From Hermodice carunculata (Eukaryota; Annelida; Polychaeta; Eunicida; Amphinomidae): a stretch of DNA of 64,000 nt. Position numbers and translations under genes: made by a program. Each line of letters begins with the position of its first letter. The stretch's first letter is position 1. The stretch is taken from assembly GCA_964020975.1 (NCBI GenBank), contig OZ026612.1, positions 55,043,579 through 55,107,578 on the forward strand, read 5' to 3'. Positions 1 through 11,801 of the stretch are shown here, one piece after another. Under the pieces are notes generated by a model, which was not told the DNA's origin, ran no database searches, and worked only from the letters and a program-made list of their open reading frames with translations.

Positions 1-327
1 CAATGCTGCTAATACAAAGGTGGGGGCGGGGGGGGGGGGGGGGTGATTGCCCAAGATAGTGATCGCCTATTCCAGCTTTAGTAGATAATTAGTTATGTTT
101 TATGTGTCAGTGTGGGATAAATTATATATATTGATATCTTTTAATTCATACATGCTAGTTAATTGATAAACTAGGGTGCTACTGGTAGTACTGTATCACT
201 GTGATAAGGTGATTCATTTATATTCTGACTCAGAAACAAACTTCAGAAGGTTCCTTGAACTCCTGGGCAAATACTTGACAGCTGCTGCCATCTAATGGGC
301 AGAATCATAATCAAGGTCTTTATTCAT
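1..327. other. Intergenic DNA with a G-tract
   Basis: No gene is seen. A G-rich tract with few interruptions lies at about 21-44. The rest is AT-rich unique-looking sequence that leads into the family-H element starting near 328. Confidence 0.6.
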
Positions 328-689
328 TATGTCTGTGTGCCAACACAGACATATTGTTATTCTAGGAAATCTTTACTATGTCTGTGTGCCAACACAGACA
401 TTTGTTTTTCTAGGAATTCTTTCTTTCTTTCTTTTTTTCTTTACAGGCAAATTTGCCGGACATTTCATTTGAAACGTATTATACATAGAAACTCCAAATT
501 TGGCACAATTATACATCTCTAGATGAAGTCTCGCCTTTTTATAATGACAGGTCATGATTTTCAAAATTATGCAAATGAGGGTTAATTAAAGTTTTAAATC
601 TTCAGTATCGTATATACTATAGTAGATTTGGTTCCGAGTGTATAGGAGTTCGATTAAAGCAAGGCAAAAATCGTCTCACATGTCAAGGT

Positions 690-2200
690 CATGTCCAGGT
701 CAAAGGTCATGTCCAGGTCAAAGGTCAATTTTAGGTCAAAACGTCATTTTAAAGGTCAAGGCTAACTTCACGTAGAAGTCATCTCGAGGTCAAAGGTCAT
801 TTCAAGGTCAAAGGCCACTCACATTGGTGGTTTTCTTCTGGATATAAATTGGTCAGTTTTTATCTAATTTTGATCATGTTGGGTTCAATTGTAGCTATTG
901 TAACACTGCAAATTTTTTAAACTGACATGTGACCTCAAAAGTCAACATAATTTGGACCTTTGAAAAATTCATCCAGCCATAACTCGGCCAATTTCCATCC
1001 AATTCTAATCATGTTGGACTCAAATTGTAGGTATTCCAACGATGCACATTTTTGTAAGGAGATGTTACCTCTCAGGGCAAAGGTCAAGGTCATTTTGTCC
1101 TTTGAAAGCTTCATCTTGCCATAACTTGGTCAATTTTCATCTGATTTGGTTCATATTTGCTTAAATTGTGGGTATTATAACACTGTACATTTTTGCAATT
1201 TACATGTGACCTATAAAAGTCGAAGTCATCAGCTTTTGGAATGTGAAATACCAAAGGACAAAAGTTGTAGCCCGTATTATTTACAACTTTTAAAGGCACA
1301 CAGATTTGCTTTGAAGCAAATCTTTTCTATTTTCTTTCTTTCTTTACAGGCGAATTTGTCCAACATTTCATTTGAAAAGTATAACACGTAAAAACTCCAA
1401 ACTTGGCATGATTATACTTCCATACATGAAGTCTTGAGTTTTTGTAAAGAGGTTTAACGTTTTTTCAAAATTATGTTAATTACGGCCATTTGAAAATTCA
1501 AATCTTGAATATCTTCAAAACTATCATAGGTACAGGTAACCAATCCAACTTCAATTAAAATATGTTTGTAACACAGCACATTTATGTATTTTACATGGAA
1601 CCTCTAAATGTCAAGGTCAAGGTCATTTGGACCTTTGAAATTTTCATCCAGTTATAACCCGGTCAATTTTTATGCAATTTTGATCATATTGGGCTCAAAT
1701 TGTAGCTATTGTAAGACTGCACATTTTTGTAATTTACATGTGACCTCTAAGGGTCAGAGATATAGGTCATTTGGACCTTTGAAATTTTCATCTAGCTATA
1801 ACTCGGTCGATTTTTATCTTATTTGGTTCATGTTAGGCTTAAACTGTGGGTATTGTTACACTGTACATTTTTTCATAATTTACATGAGATCTTCAAAGGT
1901 CAAAGGTCAAGATCATTTGGATTTTGAAATTTTCCTCCAGCCATAAACTTAATAGAATGTGAATTCTGATCATGTTGAACTTTTTTTTTTTTTAATTAAC
2001 ATGTGCCCTCTAAAGGTAAAAGGTCAAGATCATCTGGCCCTTTGAAGGTTTCATCTTGCCATAACTTGGTCAATTTTCATCCTATTTGGTTCATGTTAGG
2101 CTGAAATTGTGGGTATTGTTACACTGTACATTTTTATAATTAACATGAGATCTTCAAAAGTCAAAGGTCAAGATCATTTGGATTTTGTAATTTTCATCCA
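690..2200 (+). repeat. Core tandem repeats of family-H element 1, ~145-bp monomers rich in AGGTCA
   Basis: Diverged tandem monomers. The marker CATTTGG/CATCTGG recurs at 1624, 1768, 1914, 2031 and 2174, giving spacings of 144, 146, 117 and 143. Each monomer carries a TTGACCT/AGGTCA block, a CAT..CAGCCATAAC..GGTCAATTTT block and a TGTAATTTACATGTGACCT block. The array is interrupted near 1299-1440 by the internal hairpin and head segment. The first part (690-820) is a denser cluster of AGGTCA motifs. Confidence 0.75.
697..817 (+). promoter_or_regulatory. Cluster of DR1-type nuclear-receptor half-site pairs
   Basis: Three perfect AGGTCA-A-AGGTCA motifs (DR1) lie at 697-709, 715-727 and 787-799, with a one-mismatch version at 805-817. 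DR1 is the consensus bound by RXR heterodimers, HNF4 and COUP-type receptors. The motifs belong to the repeated core of a transposable element, so their presence does not prove regulatory use. No gene start is visible nearby. Confidence 0.45.
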
Positions 2201-2535
2201 GCAATAAGCTTAATGGAATGTGAAGTACCAAGGAACAAAAAGTTGTAACATTTAATATTTACAACTTTTGAAGGCACACAGACAGATTTGCTTTGAAGCA
2301 AATCTTCTTTTCTAGTTCCTGTACTGTCTTTATCAGCATCATGTGTTTTCATAAATTTAAACATCAGTTGGTGCAACATGATATGTGTGCTCATCTTTAT
2401 TATTGATGTAGAGTTTAATCTACATGTATGTTTCTTTGATAAAGATTCTATCTGGCTTACATATTTGACATTAACAGTGTATACTAAACAGTTCTGATCT
2501 TGTATTTTTCAGCTTTCACGGTGAAACTTGTAAAC

Positions 2536-2710
2536 ACACAGGAGCTCGTGACGTTCAATAAATTATGGAGCATGGAGGGCGCGTCGACTGTTGGCGTCGG
2601 ACTGTAACAGTCCGAACCCAACAGTCGATCCGCCCAAAAGCCAATAGCCTGACGCCAACAGCTGATCCGCCCTCCATGCATAATTTATTAAACGTCACGA
2701 GCCCCTGTGA
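2536..2710. repeat. Nested palindrome (foldback/MITE-like)
   Basis: The left arm (2536-2598) and right arm (2651-2710) are inverted copies with a few mismatches and one short indel. They carry GAGCTCGTGACGTT, AATAAATTATG and CATGGAGGGCG, and end in CTGTTGGCGTC. The spacer contains a second near-palindrome at 2598-2614 (CGGACTG..CAGTCCG) and a third partial copy of the inner arm (CCAACAGTCGATCCGCCC, 2618-2635). Overlapping open frames here are by-products of the palindrome. No transposase or clear target duplication is visible. Confidence 0.75.
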
Positions 2711-3549
2711 TCTTTGGTCCATGTTTGCACTTGTTGAGCCAGGACGAGGACAACAACATAAAACCGAACTTCACCTGCAGCTGGGACGAGAACCGGGGTC
2801 ATCTTACGGACGGCATGGATTCCAGGTTTGTTACTTTAGCAGCCAATTTCTGCAAAAAAAATGTCACACGACCACCTTACTGAAGGAATTAAATACTGTA
2901 AACATTAGGTTCTTGTGCGAAAGTGCGCATTGTTCTGCGATTGCAGCCGCCAAAACGTATACTTTTTGCCTTAAATGCTTCATGAGTTGTGAGGAATATT
3001 ATTATATGGGGCAGGCATATAGTGCTTGAAGAATGATCCACCGTTTTGTATCCACATGACATGTGAGTGTAACCTGAGATATAGGGCCATTTTTTCCTTT
3101 CAAGTTCAAGACATACCCAACTCCCATAGTGCAGCCCATGTATAGCTCTGTGGCACTACATTTGGGCTCTTTGCGGCAATTTTTTGTAGCAAGAAAGAGT
3201 TCAGTTTACTTTGTACATGGACTTGCACCTTTTTACTTACCACACAAGGAGAACGTGACCCAGTTTTTCAAGAGTAATCTTAAAATTGATTTGAATTCGC
3301 TCTGCACTTTGGCATTTGGTCACATTTTTGAAAACATTGCAACTTTTTTTGTATTATCTCATCCTATTCAATAGAGTGTCTCCATTAAACTCGGGACATG
3401 ATTACCATTGACAAGTGATTATTTCTGTCTGTTCGAACCACTGGTCAAATGCAAACTGAAACCCACAGGGTGGGATGCCTGGAATGTTTCCGGACAGATC
3501 AGGGTATGAGATAATATGAAGATATAGGCTATAGCTACGAAATTTATAC

Positions 3550-3553
<4 letters not shown>
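2711..3553. other. Intergenic DNA with one weak candidate exon
   Basis: No assured gene. A short stretch at about 2735-2826 reads NFTCSWDENRGHLTDGMDS in one frame and stops at CAG/GTTTGT, a donor-like site, so it could be an orphan exon. This is weak. The remainder shows nothing recognisable. Confidence 0.2.

Positions 3554-3636
<83 letters not shown>
3554..3636. repeat. (GA)n microsatellite
   Basis: Uninterrupted GA dinucleotide run of about 83 bp. Confidence 0.97.
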
Positions 3637-3638
<2 letters not shown>

Positions 3639-3885
3639 GCTTCTTGGTGTATCGAGAGATTACAGTAGGTAGATGTTCATATCAAAATGCAACTTACTTG
3701 CAAAGACCAAAGTCAGCTTTAGTTCAAACATCACAATTAGTTATGGACGGACAAGTTTTAAAAATTACTCTCTGTTAGGGGAATTTTCGTTGGGAAAACA
3801 TACACATTTTAGAACGCACATTTTGGTGTAGAAAGTGGAGAGCCCCTCCCGATGAAGTTATTGCAGCATTTGGATCATCTCTATA

Positions 3886-4073
<188 letters not shown>

Positions 4074-4076
<3 letters not shown>

Positions 4077-4600
4077 TTCAATGCCGGTTTTCCTTTTATA
4101 AATTATTTGAACACATAATCAAATATTTCAGTAAGGTTTGCTTCGGAATTGTAACTATGGAGGTAAGCATATGCAAATGCGCAAGTAGCAAAGAAGTTAA
4201 TTGGCTTAGACCGCATTTTATATTGATAATATTACTGTCCTTGAAGTAACAATTGAGCAAAATGACATGTACAACGTCAACAAAATTGTTAAATATCAGA
4301 GACAAGCCGGCGAATATAGGCAATTCAACATCTAACTCCATTAGGTTTGATTGGTTTAAACATATTTTTACTTCAAAAGAAAGCAATTGGAAAACAGGGC
4401 GCAGCCCTATATAAATTCCTCTTACACATGGAGATGTAGAGAGAAAAGACTGGATAACAACATCAGACAAGTCAGTGTTAAGGTATACGTCACGTTTCAA
4501 AGACAGATAGAGTGGCACTGCCACACAAGCTTGAGTAAATGTAACGAGACAAGACGCCACAGATAGGGAAAGATAGTTGAAGTACGTCCTCGTTTATCAG
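4074..4600. other. Intergenic or LINE 3' flank
   Basis: A 154-codon open frame lies on the minus strand at 4096-4560. I recognise no domain in it, and its composition is that of AT-rich non-coding DNA. It directly follows the LINE tail at 4632-5505 in that element's sense direction, so part of it may be the LINE 3' untranslated region. Confidence 0.3.
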
Positions 4601-4631
4601 ATATATCGCCAGCGAATTAATTAGTATTTAG

Positions 4632-5505
4632 CTAGATAATTATGTTGCATGTAGCAACCCATGTGACTACTTGCAGTCTGCCTGTTGTTTTGATATGGTT
4701 ATGTACAGTGTCGAAGATTATTTCATTTTGTTGTAAATTACACCTTTTGGAGCCAAAAAGCAGAGTTTGAGTAGTGAAGGATGCAAAAGAAATAATTTTG
4801 CTGTGTAATGTGTTTCGTTGATTGATGTAAAAACGACATGCACAAAAGTAGTGGAATATATCTTCATTAAAGTTACCGCAGGCACACCTGGGAGAATCTG
4901 CAAGACTCTTTTTGAATAAATCAGATTTCAACCTGCTGCATCCCATGCGCAGACGCGCATGGAACACAGCAAGTCGTCTCTCGCCCCTGTAAAACAGTTT
5001 ATTGACACATTCAGTTCCCTGATTTAGGTTTTTCTTGAATTCTGCAAGGTCTTCCGAGTTACGGACTTCAGTGGGTAAATTGTTCCGCAGTCGAACAACA
5101 GATGGGAAAAAGGAAGAGTCAAATAAATTCGTTCGTGATCTAATATGGGACAATCTCGAACCCGATCTGATGTTGTACCTGTTTCTGTCACTAACAGGGT
5201 CAGGAGTAAGATTTTGTAGATATGGGGGAGTGTCACCGTTCATCATTTTAAGGAATAGAATGAGGTTGCTTTTTTCCCGACGTGAAAATAATTTCTCGAG
5301 GCCAGATTCCTGATAAATAAGATTGTGGTTAGTCCCAGCAGTTGCACCAATAATAATTCTGGCTGTAGCAAGTTGAACATTTTTTCTAACCGTGTGGACT
5401 CCTGTAAAGTACAGTTGTCCCAGACTACTGCCCCCATATTCCAGGAGAGGTCTTGCGAAAGAAAGATATAGTGTTTCTAGAGATTTCCTATTAAACCGAA
5501 ATTAC
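4632..5505 (-). pseudogene. 5'-truncated LINE: C-terminal part of reverse transcriptase ORF
   Basis: The minus strand encodes the C-terminal region of a non-LTR retrotransposon polymerase. It begins near FRFNRKSLETLYLSF (about 5500), followed by RPLLEYGG, then ATARIIIGATAGTNHNLIYQE, MMNGDTPPYL, RNRYNIRSGSRL, FFPSVVRLRNNLP and a cysteine/histidine-bearing tail (CACG..IFHYFCAC). These blocks are typical of the thumb and C-terminal region of CR1/Jockey-superfamily LINEs. A frame change near 5240-5250 separates the upstream part from the 204-codon open frame at 4632-5246. No palm domain is present: it is a 5'-truncated copy. The Tx1-like LINE lies immediately beyond its truncated end. Confidence 0.85.
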
Positions 5506-5521
5506 AAATAGGCCATATAGT

Positions 5522-5538
5522 AATATTGTAACAAAACT
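5522..5538. repeat. Target-site duplication, left copy (3' side of the LINE)
   Basis: AATATTGTAACAAAACT, 17 bp, identical to 12966-12982. It abuts the T-run that is the poly(A) tail of the minus-strand LINE. Confidence 0.93.
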
Positions 5539-5691
5539 TTTTTTTTTTTTTGATAATTCTTTATTTCATTTTTTTTACACTATACACGTAATACATGGTA
5601 TTGACAACTAAATTAAACATACATACATGTAATAAAGTAACTGAATATAATTTACTTCAAGTCAGGAACATTTCAAAATTGTTCTTACAAA

Positions 5692-8600
5692 TTATATTAA
5701 ACTATTACAAATGACTGACCACCTTTTAACAAACAAATCATATTTCCCTTGACAGTATAAAACTTGTTGCTCTACTGATATTTTGAGCTTCAAATATGAA
5801 AGAAAACCATCAAATGACACCTGTCGTTTGTTACATAATTGTTTGTGAATAAAATATTTGGCTTGTAAAATACAATTATTTAGGGAATAGTTACCTTTGG
5901 TCAAATAAGAACCTAGAATAATGAGGTCAGCAGATAAATTTATAATATTATCAGTATACAATGTGTTTCACCATTCTTCAACTTCATTCCAGAATAATTT
6001 AATATCATGACATTCCCAAAATCTATGTAAAATTGTATCTTTTTCTAAACAATTGTCACATATTTCTGATTCTACAAGTTGCATTTTGAATAATCTTGCC
6101 TTATGGACTACAAATTTGTGTAGAATTGCAAATTGAAAGGCTTGTATTTTACTTTCCATAGTGCATTTGAAAGATAAAGTAAATATTTTAGGCCAGTTAT
6201 TTTCAGCTATATTAAACATGGGTGTCCAAGTTTCTAAACAAGTAGGAGAATCAGATATTTCATTATTAACAATGTACCAATAAATTTCCTTACAAGTAAT
6301 GTCAGATACGAATTTTAGCTTACCATTTAGTCTGAATCTAGGTATTAAAGATGGTTCAAATGTCCTTATGACTTTACTACATAGTAACTGTTTCCAATGT
6401 CCAGGAATTGATAATCTAAGTGATAAATACTCCAAGAAATTAATCCTTATACTAAATTTTCTTTCTAAAACTTCTTGATCCAAAAATACGCCATTCCCAT
6501 CAACAATGTCATTAATGAATTTAACACCTTTCAAATACCAATGTTTATGAAATACCGTTTTTTTTATCAATAGTGATTAAAGGATTAAACCATAAAAATT
6601 CATTACGAACTTCTTTTACGGTTTTTGGATGAAAATAATTTTGAAATGATTTCCAAGTATCTATCAATTCTTTGTAAAATAAAGGACAATCTAAATTCTT
6701 AAAATCAAAATCACATCTGCTCAGAAATAAATCTTCTGTCTTAATAAAAGGTATAAATTCTTGAAATACTGATATCCACTTAGCGTCACTGAAACCATAC
6801 AACCTTTTAACCCAACTCAATTTTAGAGAATATACCTGAGTCTTAAAATGTATAACTTTCAATCCTCCTTTGTCCAAATTCTGATGCATAACGGAGCTCT
6901 TTACTTTTGTAGTTGACTTATTCCATACAAAATCATATATCATAGATTGAACATCTTTAATGAAGTTATCTTCAATGAATATCAGTGAAGCAGGATACAT
7001 AAGTTCGGAGATTGCAAGATTTTTAACAACTACATTTTTACCTATTAAAGACAAGTCACGCATTCTCCATACTTTTAAAACTTCTTTAAAAGCATGTAAT
7101 TTCACCTCAAAATTAAGTTTACTCATTTCCAATTCATTTTCGGCAAACGTGATGCCTAAAGTATGAAAATTTCCTTCTTCCCAGAAAACTGGGAGATCCC
7201 AATCTTGTGAAAACTTTGTTGCTCCAAGCCAAAACACTACAGTTTTCTCTATATTACATTTTAAACCTGAACATATTTTGAAATCTTCAAAAACATCAAA
7301 CAGCATTTTTACAGATTCTCTGTCTGCAACAAAACAAGTGGTGTCATCTGCCAACTGACTCATTTTAACAACTTTTTCACCAAAAATTAAACCTGTAATA
7401 TCTTCCTTTGACCTAATCAGTTCTGCTAAGGGTTCTACTGCTAAAACAAATAAAAAGGGGGCGAGAGGGCAACCCTGTCTTACACCACGGGATAGATGAA
7501 AGAACTCTGATGCATAACCATTATTAATGACACAACTACTGACTTCTGAGTAAATTATCTGAATCCACTTTCTAAAGTATGTACCAAAATTAAACGACAA
7601 TAATACTTTATCTATGTAAATCCATTCTATAGTATCAAAAGCTTTTTCAAAGTCAACTAAAAGTAACAGTCCAGTTAAATTTCGATCCTTGTAATACTGT
7701 ATTATATCAGAAATTAATCTGATGTTTTCCCCAATGTATCTTCCTTTAGCATATCCAGTCTGATCTTCACTAATTAAAATAGGCAGAAACTTCTGTAATC
7801 GTAGGGCTAGAACTTTAGCTAAAAATTTTATAGTCTATATTTAATAATGAAAGAGGTCGCCAATTTTTCAAATATATTTGAGGTTTACCTTTCTTTGGTA
7901 TTAATAAAATTAATCCTCTACGTTGATCTATTGATAACTTACCATATTGAAATGCATAATTCAAACTTTCAAAAACAAATTTCTTTATGTCTGGCCAGAA
8001 AAATTTATAAAACTCAGCAGTAAAACCATCAACACCTGGACTTTTTCCATTTTTAAACAATTTCAAGGCATTACCGCATTCTTCTATGGTCAATAAATTT
8101 TCACAACTATGTTTTTGTTCTTCTGTCAATTTTGTTAAATTAGGATTTTCTAAAAATTGTTGAACTTTTTCATCATCACTCAATAATTCCCACTGTAAAT
8201 TGCAAGAGGTATATAATTTCTCATAAAATCTTCTCTCTTCAGTTAAAATTTCTTTGGGGTCTGTAATTTCTACATCATTCACTGTTAAATTTGTAATACA
8301 CTTATTTTTGAAATTTCTTTTTTCTAAACCTAAAAAATATTTATTACTTTTTTCCCCCAAGTTCCATCCATCTTGCCCGGGATCGTAGCATAACACCTTT
8401 AGTTTGTTTGTCATTTATTTCATTCAACTCTTTTTCTATTTCTCTTAATCTACTTTCTTCATTTTCACTTAATATTGGATTTCTGCATATATTCTCTAAC
8501 TCTTTACGTAAATTTTGCTCTTGTTGTCTTTGAGTTCTGGCTTTTAATTTTGAAAATTTTATTGACATTCCTCTAATTTCACTCTTTACTGTGTCCCAAA

Positions 8601-9472
8601 TAAGACCTTCATTTTCTAAATCTTTATATTTTACTTTGCATACTTGTATCAAATCTTTAACTTTTCCTACATATTCTTCATCATTTAACAGAGTAGAGTT
8701 AAATTTCCAGAAACCAGGTCCTCTTTTTTCAAAAAGATTTCCTTGGATTTGTAAAGATATAAGGCTATGATCTGTCTTTATAGATGGACGAATTCTATCA
8801 TCAGTAACATTTGGAAATAAGAAAGAGGAGATTAACCAAAAATCCAATCTGCATTGTATTAAAGGGTTACGTTGCTGCCATGTAAAAACAAAATCGTCTG
8901 GATTTCTTGATCGCCAAACATCAATCAAATCTAGTTCTTCTATCAACAAGTTATGAATACTGTGTGCATATTTAGAAATAGGTGATATATTCCCCCCCCC
9001 CTTTTTTTATCTTTCAAATCTAATATTGTATTAAAATCTCCCCCAATAATAATGTTTTCCCCAGAAAATTCAACTATTTTTTCATACAGTGACTCCAAAA
9101 AAGTTAATTGTTCTTTTTCATAATTTTTTGTGGGTGCATAACTATTTACCAAAATGAACCTGGTACTATCTATAACAATATCTAAAATTAAGTATCTTCA
9201 TTTGAATCTGCAATCTCTTGTTGTATTGAGTAATCTAAATTGTTTGGAAGTAAAATGGTAACTCCTCGACTATTGCTTGTTCTATGAGAAAAAATTATAT
9301 TTCCGCCCCATTCACTTCTCCATATTTTTTCACTGTCTATGGTGCTATGCGATTCCTGTAAAAAACATATGCCTGCATGGAATTTACGTAACCAATGAAA
9401 TATAGCCCTACGCTTAAAAGTGTCACCTAAACCTCTCACATTTAGTGAAGATAAATGAAAGTTAAATGCCAT
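5692..9472 (-). pseudogene. LINE ORF2: endonuclease plus reverse transcriptase, broken
   Basis: Starts at MAFNFHLSSLNVRGLGD (9472). The APE endonuclease follows: CFLQESHS, then SYAPTKNYEKEQ and GGDFNTILD near 9050-9130, and TDHSLISLQI near 8750. The reverse transcriptase occupies about 8000-6900, with SPGVDGFTAEFYKFFW, RPLSLLNIDYK, GVRQGCPLAPFLF and QLADDTTCF (catalytic ADD, with Leu where Tyr is common). A zinc-knuckle CDNC..HRFWEC lies at about 6011-6062. The reading frame changes near 9185, 8990 (at a C-tract), 8360, 7820 and 6560, and there is one in-frame stop at 5968-5970. The C-tract change could be a sequencing error. The C-terminal part continues to about 5692. Confidence 0.92.
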
Positions 9473-11801
9473 GCACTCTAGAAATCAAAATGCACATATA
9501 TGTAACCAATGATGTATATTTGGCCGTAAAAGACCAACATGGGTTTTAGCAGTATTAGCAAAATACCGGTAAGTGTAATTAAGGTCAATCACATGACAAA
9601 TCCACAAGATTATGAAATCTATGAAAATAGTACAATGTACAAATAGTGTGAGCAATACCTGACTCAATGTTTCAATACACATAGTCATAATCAATAATGT
9701 TTTACTCAGTACATTAAAAGAAATCAGCATATGCCTTTCAGTCAATACCAACTTTGAAACTGTATCATACACAACATTCAAATAGAAAAGAAAGTCAAAA
9801 GCGAAAAAAATGAAAACCATGCTTACTAATATTGTAAGGCAGAGAAAACTTAACATTTTCAAACACCCTCTTGGTTGGAGTATGATGGAAACTAGTCAGG
9901 AGAGTGAGGAAGCTAGGAAGAAAAATGGCGAATATTTACTTTAGAATTGTCATATAATAGGTGACCTAATGGTCTTTTAATTCATAATGCTTAAGCAATT
10001 CAGAACAACACCTGTATATCTTTTTGCTCTTTTGGCTACACAATATTAATGTCAATTGGAAGGGAGGAAGCAAAAAAAGGGGGAAAAAAAAAGAAAAGGA
10101 TAAATCTCATTAGAAGCCAGTGAGGAAGAAGCGTGGCAGAATCCCACCCAGACCAGTTCAGACCCTAAAGCCAACTGTACTCCCCACTGCGGCACGAAGC
10201 ACTGGTCACCTCACTGACTCTGCCACCGCCAGAGTGGTGACTGCAGTAGGGAGCCCAGGCGGGGGTACCTGCCGCCGGTCAGTGAGTGCCACTCCCTAAT
10301 TGCCCTATGTCAATTTAACAACTATCAATGAATTTACTTTCAATTAATCATTATTTCCCATCCATACCCCCCTTGCACTTTTCCCCTAATTCCATATTTC
10401 ATACTATAAATTACTGATAAGTCAGCCTGAACTGGGTTTCTCTCAAAAATTCCTTCCTCACTCTCCAGGGTTGTGTTAACCTGTGTAACTAAGAAATCCT
10501 AAGTTCCTCTCTCGGGGAACTGATACAAGTACATGTTGAAATGCTGACCGCTAATTCATCTGATGCATGCATCTGCAAGATGTAGCTTCCGTATTCCTAA
10601 CGATATAGGCCATTATTAGTATAAGATGCTACATAATAAACTGAAAGTTTAATAAACTGTTTAATTCGTAGGTGACTATTTCCACATTATAATAACATTA
10701 TCATGTACCTTTACATAATAAGTAACATATACATGAGGACGTAAGTGTAAATTTGAGTTAATCAACATGAAGAAACTGATATAGCAGATTGCAAATGGCA
10801 GGATTCATATCTCAGCACAATAAAACGACTGAAATCTATCGCAGTGAGATACTCCAGTATGATGTTTCTGTACATATCTGGCAAATTATTGAAGAAAAAA
10901 AGAGAAAAAAAAAGTACTGATTATGTGTTTTAGCTAGCCATGACCACGGTAATGGTTATGTATAATTTCAAACAGAAAAAGAGACAGTACATGTGTATTT
11001 ACATTTTAGAGTAAGAATGAATAAGTTGGAAGTCTTACTGATATATATCATGTATCATATAAGTACATGTATACAGACTCCTACACGTACCGGGTAAGTG
11101 CCAATCAAACAGATCTCAGCTCTGCAGTTCACTTTAAAACAATGTATTTATCATATTGTATATCATATTTAATCAATAGAAAATAAGTTCAAAAGAAATC
11201 ATATATACTGTTCGATCAATTCTCAGGGTCTACAGTTAACAAGTCATCATGGTCATTGTCACAAATATTCTAATAGAAATCCATCCTTCACATAGATGAT
11301 CTATATATGACTGAATCAAAAGATTACATGTTCTAGTTATCATATATATATATACATATACATATTACTTTAACATATCCCATCATACCATATATCATAT
11401 TATATATCATATCACGTCACACCATATGACATCATATCATATCACATCATACCATATCATATATATCTTAAAAGTTATCATATCATATAATACCATATCA
11501 CATCATATCCCGTCATATCATATCATATCCTACCACACCATATTGTATCATATCATTCCATATCATGTGTACAGGAAAACTGTAAAGGCTATTCACCAAG
11601 ATCACAGGATCTGTAGTTCAAAGTTCACTCAGATAGAAAAGATGTCAGTAACAACATCTTCATTAAAGTGTGCTAAATGGTTCATATCTAATATATAGTG
11701 TTCTCACGTTGTTGGCTCCACTGAACAAAGTTAGTTGCAATAGAAGAATAGGGAACCAAACGGCAAGGTTATATGCATTAATGTTCCATATTACATATGT
11801 C
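9473..11801 (-). other. Inter-ORF region of the LINE
   Basis: This 2.3-kb stretch between ORF1 and ORF2 lies inside the target-site duplication and so belongs to the element or to something inserted in it. It holds no recognisable domain. A GC-richer block at about 10120-10310 contrasts with its AT-rich surroundings, and a degenerate CATAT/ATCAT pentamer-like repeat spans about 11340-11570. The gap is long for an L1/Tx1-type element, so an insertion within it is possible. Confidence 0.5.
11340..11570. repeat. Degenerate ATCAT/CATAT repeat
   Basis: Imperfect tandem repetition of 5-10-bp units built from CATAT and ATCAT. It lies in the inter-ORF region of the LINE. Confidence 0.8.

Larger units (their letters stand above)
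328..2315 (+). mobile_element. Family-H element 1 (Helentron/HINE-like, composite)
   Basis: Non-autonomous element with no coding capacity. The 5' end carries the hairpin GTCTGTGTGCCAACACAGAC twice, at 331 and 380 (49-bp period), followed by a TTTC-rich stretch. The 3' end has GGCACACAGAC (inverted relative to the 5' GTCTGTGTGCC), then the stem-loop GATTTGCTTTGAAGCAAATC, a short T-rich spacer and CTAG at 2312-2315, followed by a flanking T. An internal hairpin at 1299-1330 followed by another ACAGGC..ATTTG segment shows two joined units. This plan (subterminal inverted repeats, 3' stem-loop, CTRR-type end, insertion next to T) matches Helitron/Helentron-associated elements such as DINE-1, HINEs and molluscan pearl elements. 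Family assignment is inference; the repeat architecture is read directly. Confidence 0.7.

Noticed and set aside
330-400. Regularly repeated short sequence resembling a CRISPR array
   Set aside because: Only two copies of a hairpin with a 49-bp period, inside a eukaryotic transposable element; no cas genes.
2565-3029. A 154-codon plus-strand open frame
   Set aside because: Its first 50 codons are the palindrome at 2536-2710 and the rest shows no domain; a chance frame.
4096-4560. A 154-codon minus-strand open frame
   Set aside because: No recognisable domain, ordinary AT-rich composition, and it sits where a LINE 3' flank is expected.
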